NCBI GenBank assembly: GCA_013791675.1
Contig: VMTI01000239.1
Span: 1 to 50,902 of the forward strand
Direction: 5' to 3'
Length of the DNA: 50,902 bases
DNA from: a bacterium
GTDB lineage: Bacteria > CG03
Part shown: in pieces, positions 50,535 to 50,902 of the stretch
Layout of the letters: each line of letters begins with the position of its first letter
Numbering within the stretch: the stretch's first letter is position 1
The notes under the pieces: model-generated
The model's input: the letters and a program-made list of their open reading frames with translations, nothing else
Told to the model about the DNA's origin: nothing
Database searches by the model: none
Program-made: the position numbers and the translations under genes

Positions 50535-50804
50535 ATGAAAAAGCTCAAAGGTATGTTAATTATTCGGCCGGATGGGAAGAGCGCTCCTGTGACTGGGAAA
50601 GCGGAGTTAGAATACAATGTGGCAAATGCGCTGTCATCCTCGCCCACAGAAAGATTCAAGCAGTTGAATGAGTTCCTTAAGCTCGCTGCCACCTTCAAAA
50701 AAGTTAAAAAAAACTGGCCGACCGGTGTTTTTAAATTCAAAACCTTTAAGGATGCTGATAAATGGCGATTCAAAATAATCACAGGGGCAAACCGCGCTTG
50801 CTAA
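50535..50804 (+). CDS. Hypothetical protein overlapping a nucleotidyltransferase gene
   Basis: I start at ATG 50535, giving 89 residues; an earlier in-frame alternative has no ribosome binding site. The protein has an N-terminal strand (MLIIRPDGKSAPVTG) and a central helix. Its C-terminal part is rich in Lys/Phe (VFKFKTFKDADKW). Its end overlaps the next gene by 43 bases. By position it could be the partner of the following nucleotidyltransferase. No family recognised. Confidence 0.55.
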   Translation: MKKLKGMLIIRPDGKSAPVTGKAELEYNVANALSSSPTERFKQLNEFLKLAATFKKVKKNWPTGVFKFKTFKDADKWRFKIITGANRAC

Positions 50805-50902
50805 CAACAAAAGATTTAGTTTTTCTTTGTAAAAAACTAAACGATTCCGGTGTCAAATATGTCCTGATTGGCGGTTTTGCCGTTAATTACTACGGTTTTT
50901 CC
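50762..50902 (+). CDS. Nucleotidyltransferase (DUF6036/AbiEii-like), 3' end outside window
   Basis: The first 47 codons of a gene that continues past the window. The pattern DLVFLCKKLNDSGVKYVLIGG, of which the key part is YVLIGGFAVNYYGF, is the standard opening of DUF6036/MNT-like nucleotidyltransferases. The catalytic Asp residues would lie just beyond the window end. The long overlap with the upstream gene suggests a coupled pair. Confidence 0.75.
   Translation, partial: MAIQNNHRGKPRLLTTKDLVFLCKKLNDSGVKYVLIGGFAVNYYGFS

Overview
This is a chromosomal window from a Gram-negative bacterium, most likely an uncultured lineage that shares PorV/UPF0164-type outer-membrane proteins and FlgD-like Ig tails (Elusimicrobiota, Omnitrophota and similar candidate phyla are plausible). 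The evidence is a TolC/RND pair, an OmpA-type domain, lipoprotein signals, and the MEP-pathway enzyme IspG. The taxonomic placement is inference. Base composition is mosaic by eye: housekeeping genes are near 50% GC, 20.4-28.3 kb is clearly AT-rich, and 34.5-42.3 kb is very AT-rich.

Layout. 0-3 kb: end of pyruvate phosphate dikinase, a stomatin-like SPFH protein, ispG. 3.2-13 kb: a translationally coupled operon of envelope genes (a secreted FlgD-tailed protein, a PorV-like barrel fused to OmpA-like domains, a CsgG/TPR lipoprotein) ending in a U32 enzyme. 13-13.7 kb: a complete MntA/HepT toxin-antitoxin pair. 13.7-18.3 kb (minus strand): RND pump and TolC-like channel with no adaptor gene beside them. 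18.5-20 kb: corA and a DUF5661 gene, bracketed by a 19-bp inverted repeat. 20.15-28.3 kb: a complete regulatory leader (sigma70-type promoter, c-di-GMP-I riboswitch, intrinsic terminator, Shine-Dalgarno) in front of three envelope genes: a secreted beta-structure protein, a 1947-residue Kelch/FN3/FlgD-tail protein and a second PorV-like barrel. 28.4-31.2 kb: RHH/RelE toxin-antitoxin pair, DEAD-box helicase, small ORF plus nucleotidyltransferase. 31.2-34.2 kb: a 926-bp duplicated two-gene unit flanking an Smr protein and a one-cysteine Tpx.

34.5-42.3 kb is the most unusual part. It holds a membrane protein, a DGQHR (DndB-like) protein, a DUF1232 protein, and then a tight run of ParB-like protein A (interrupted by an in-frame stop), a PD-(D/E)xK-like protein, an SNF2 helicase, ParB-like protein B and a radical SAM enzyme. 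I know of no named system with this composition and propose it as a candidate DNA-modification/defence system. It is followed by a lipoprotein, a second DUF1232 protein and a zinc-ribbon/JAMM metalloprotease. 45.4-47 kb: DUF6794, macrodomain and TerB/DnaJ proteins.

47-50.9 kb is a rearranged toxin-antitoxin and nuclease zone. It contains duplicated promoters, single-nucleotide-centre palindromes both between and inside genes, a YhcG-family nuclease, an ORF6N fragment, AbiEi with a truncated AbiEii, a fragment of a nearby gene, and the start of another nucleotidyltransferase cut by the window end. I saw no rRNA, tRNA, CRISPR array, transposase or integrase.
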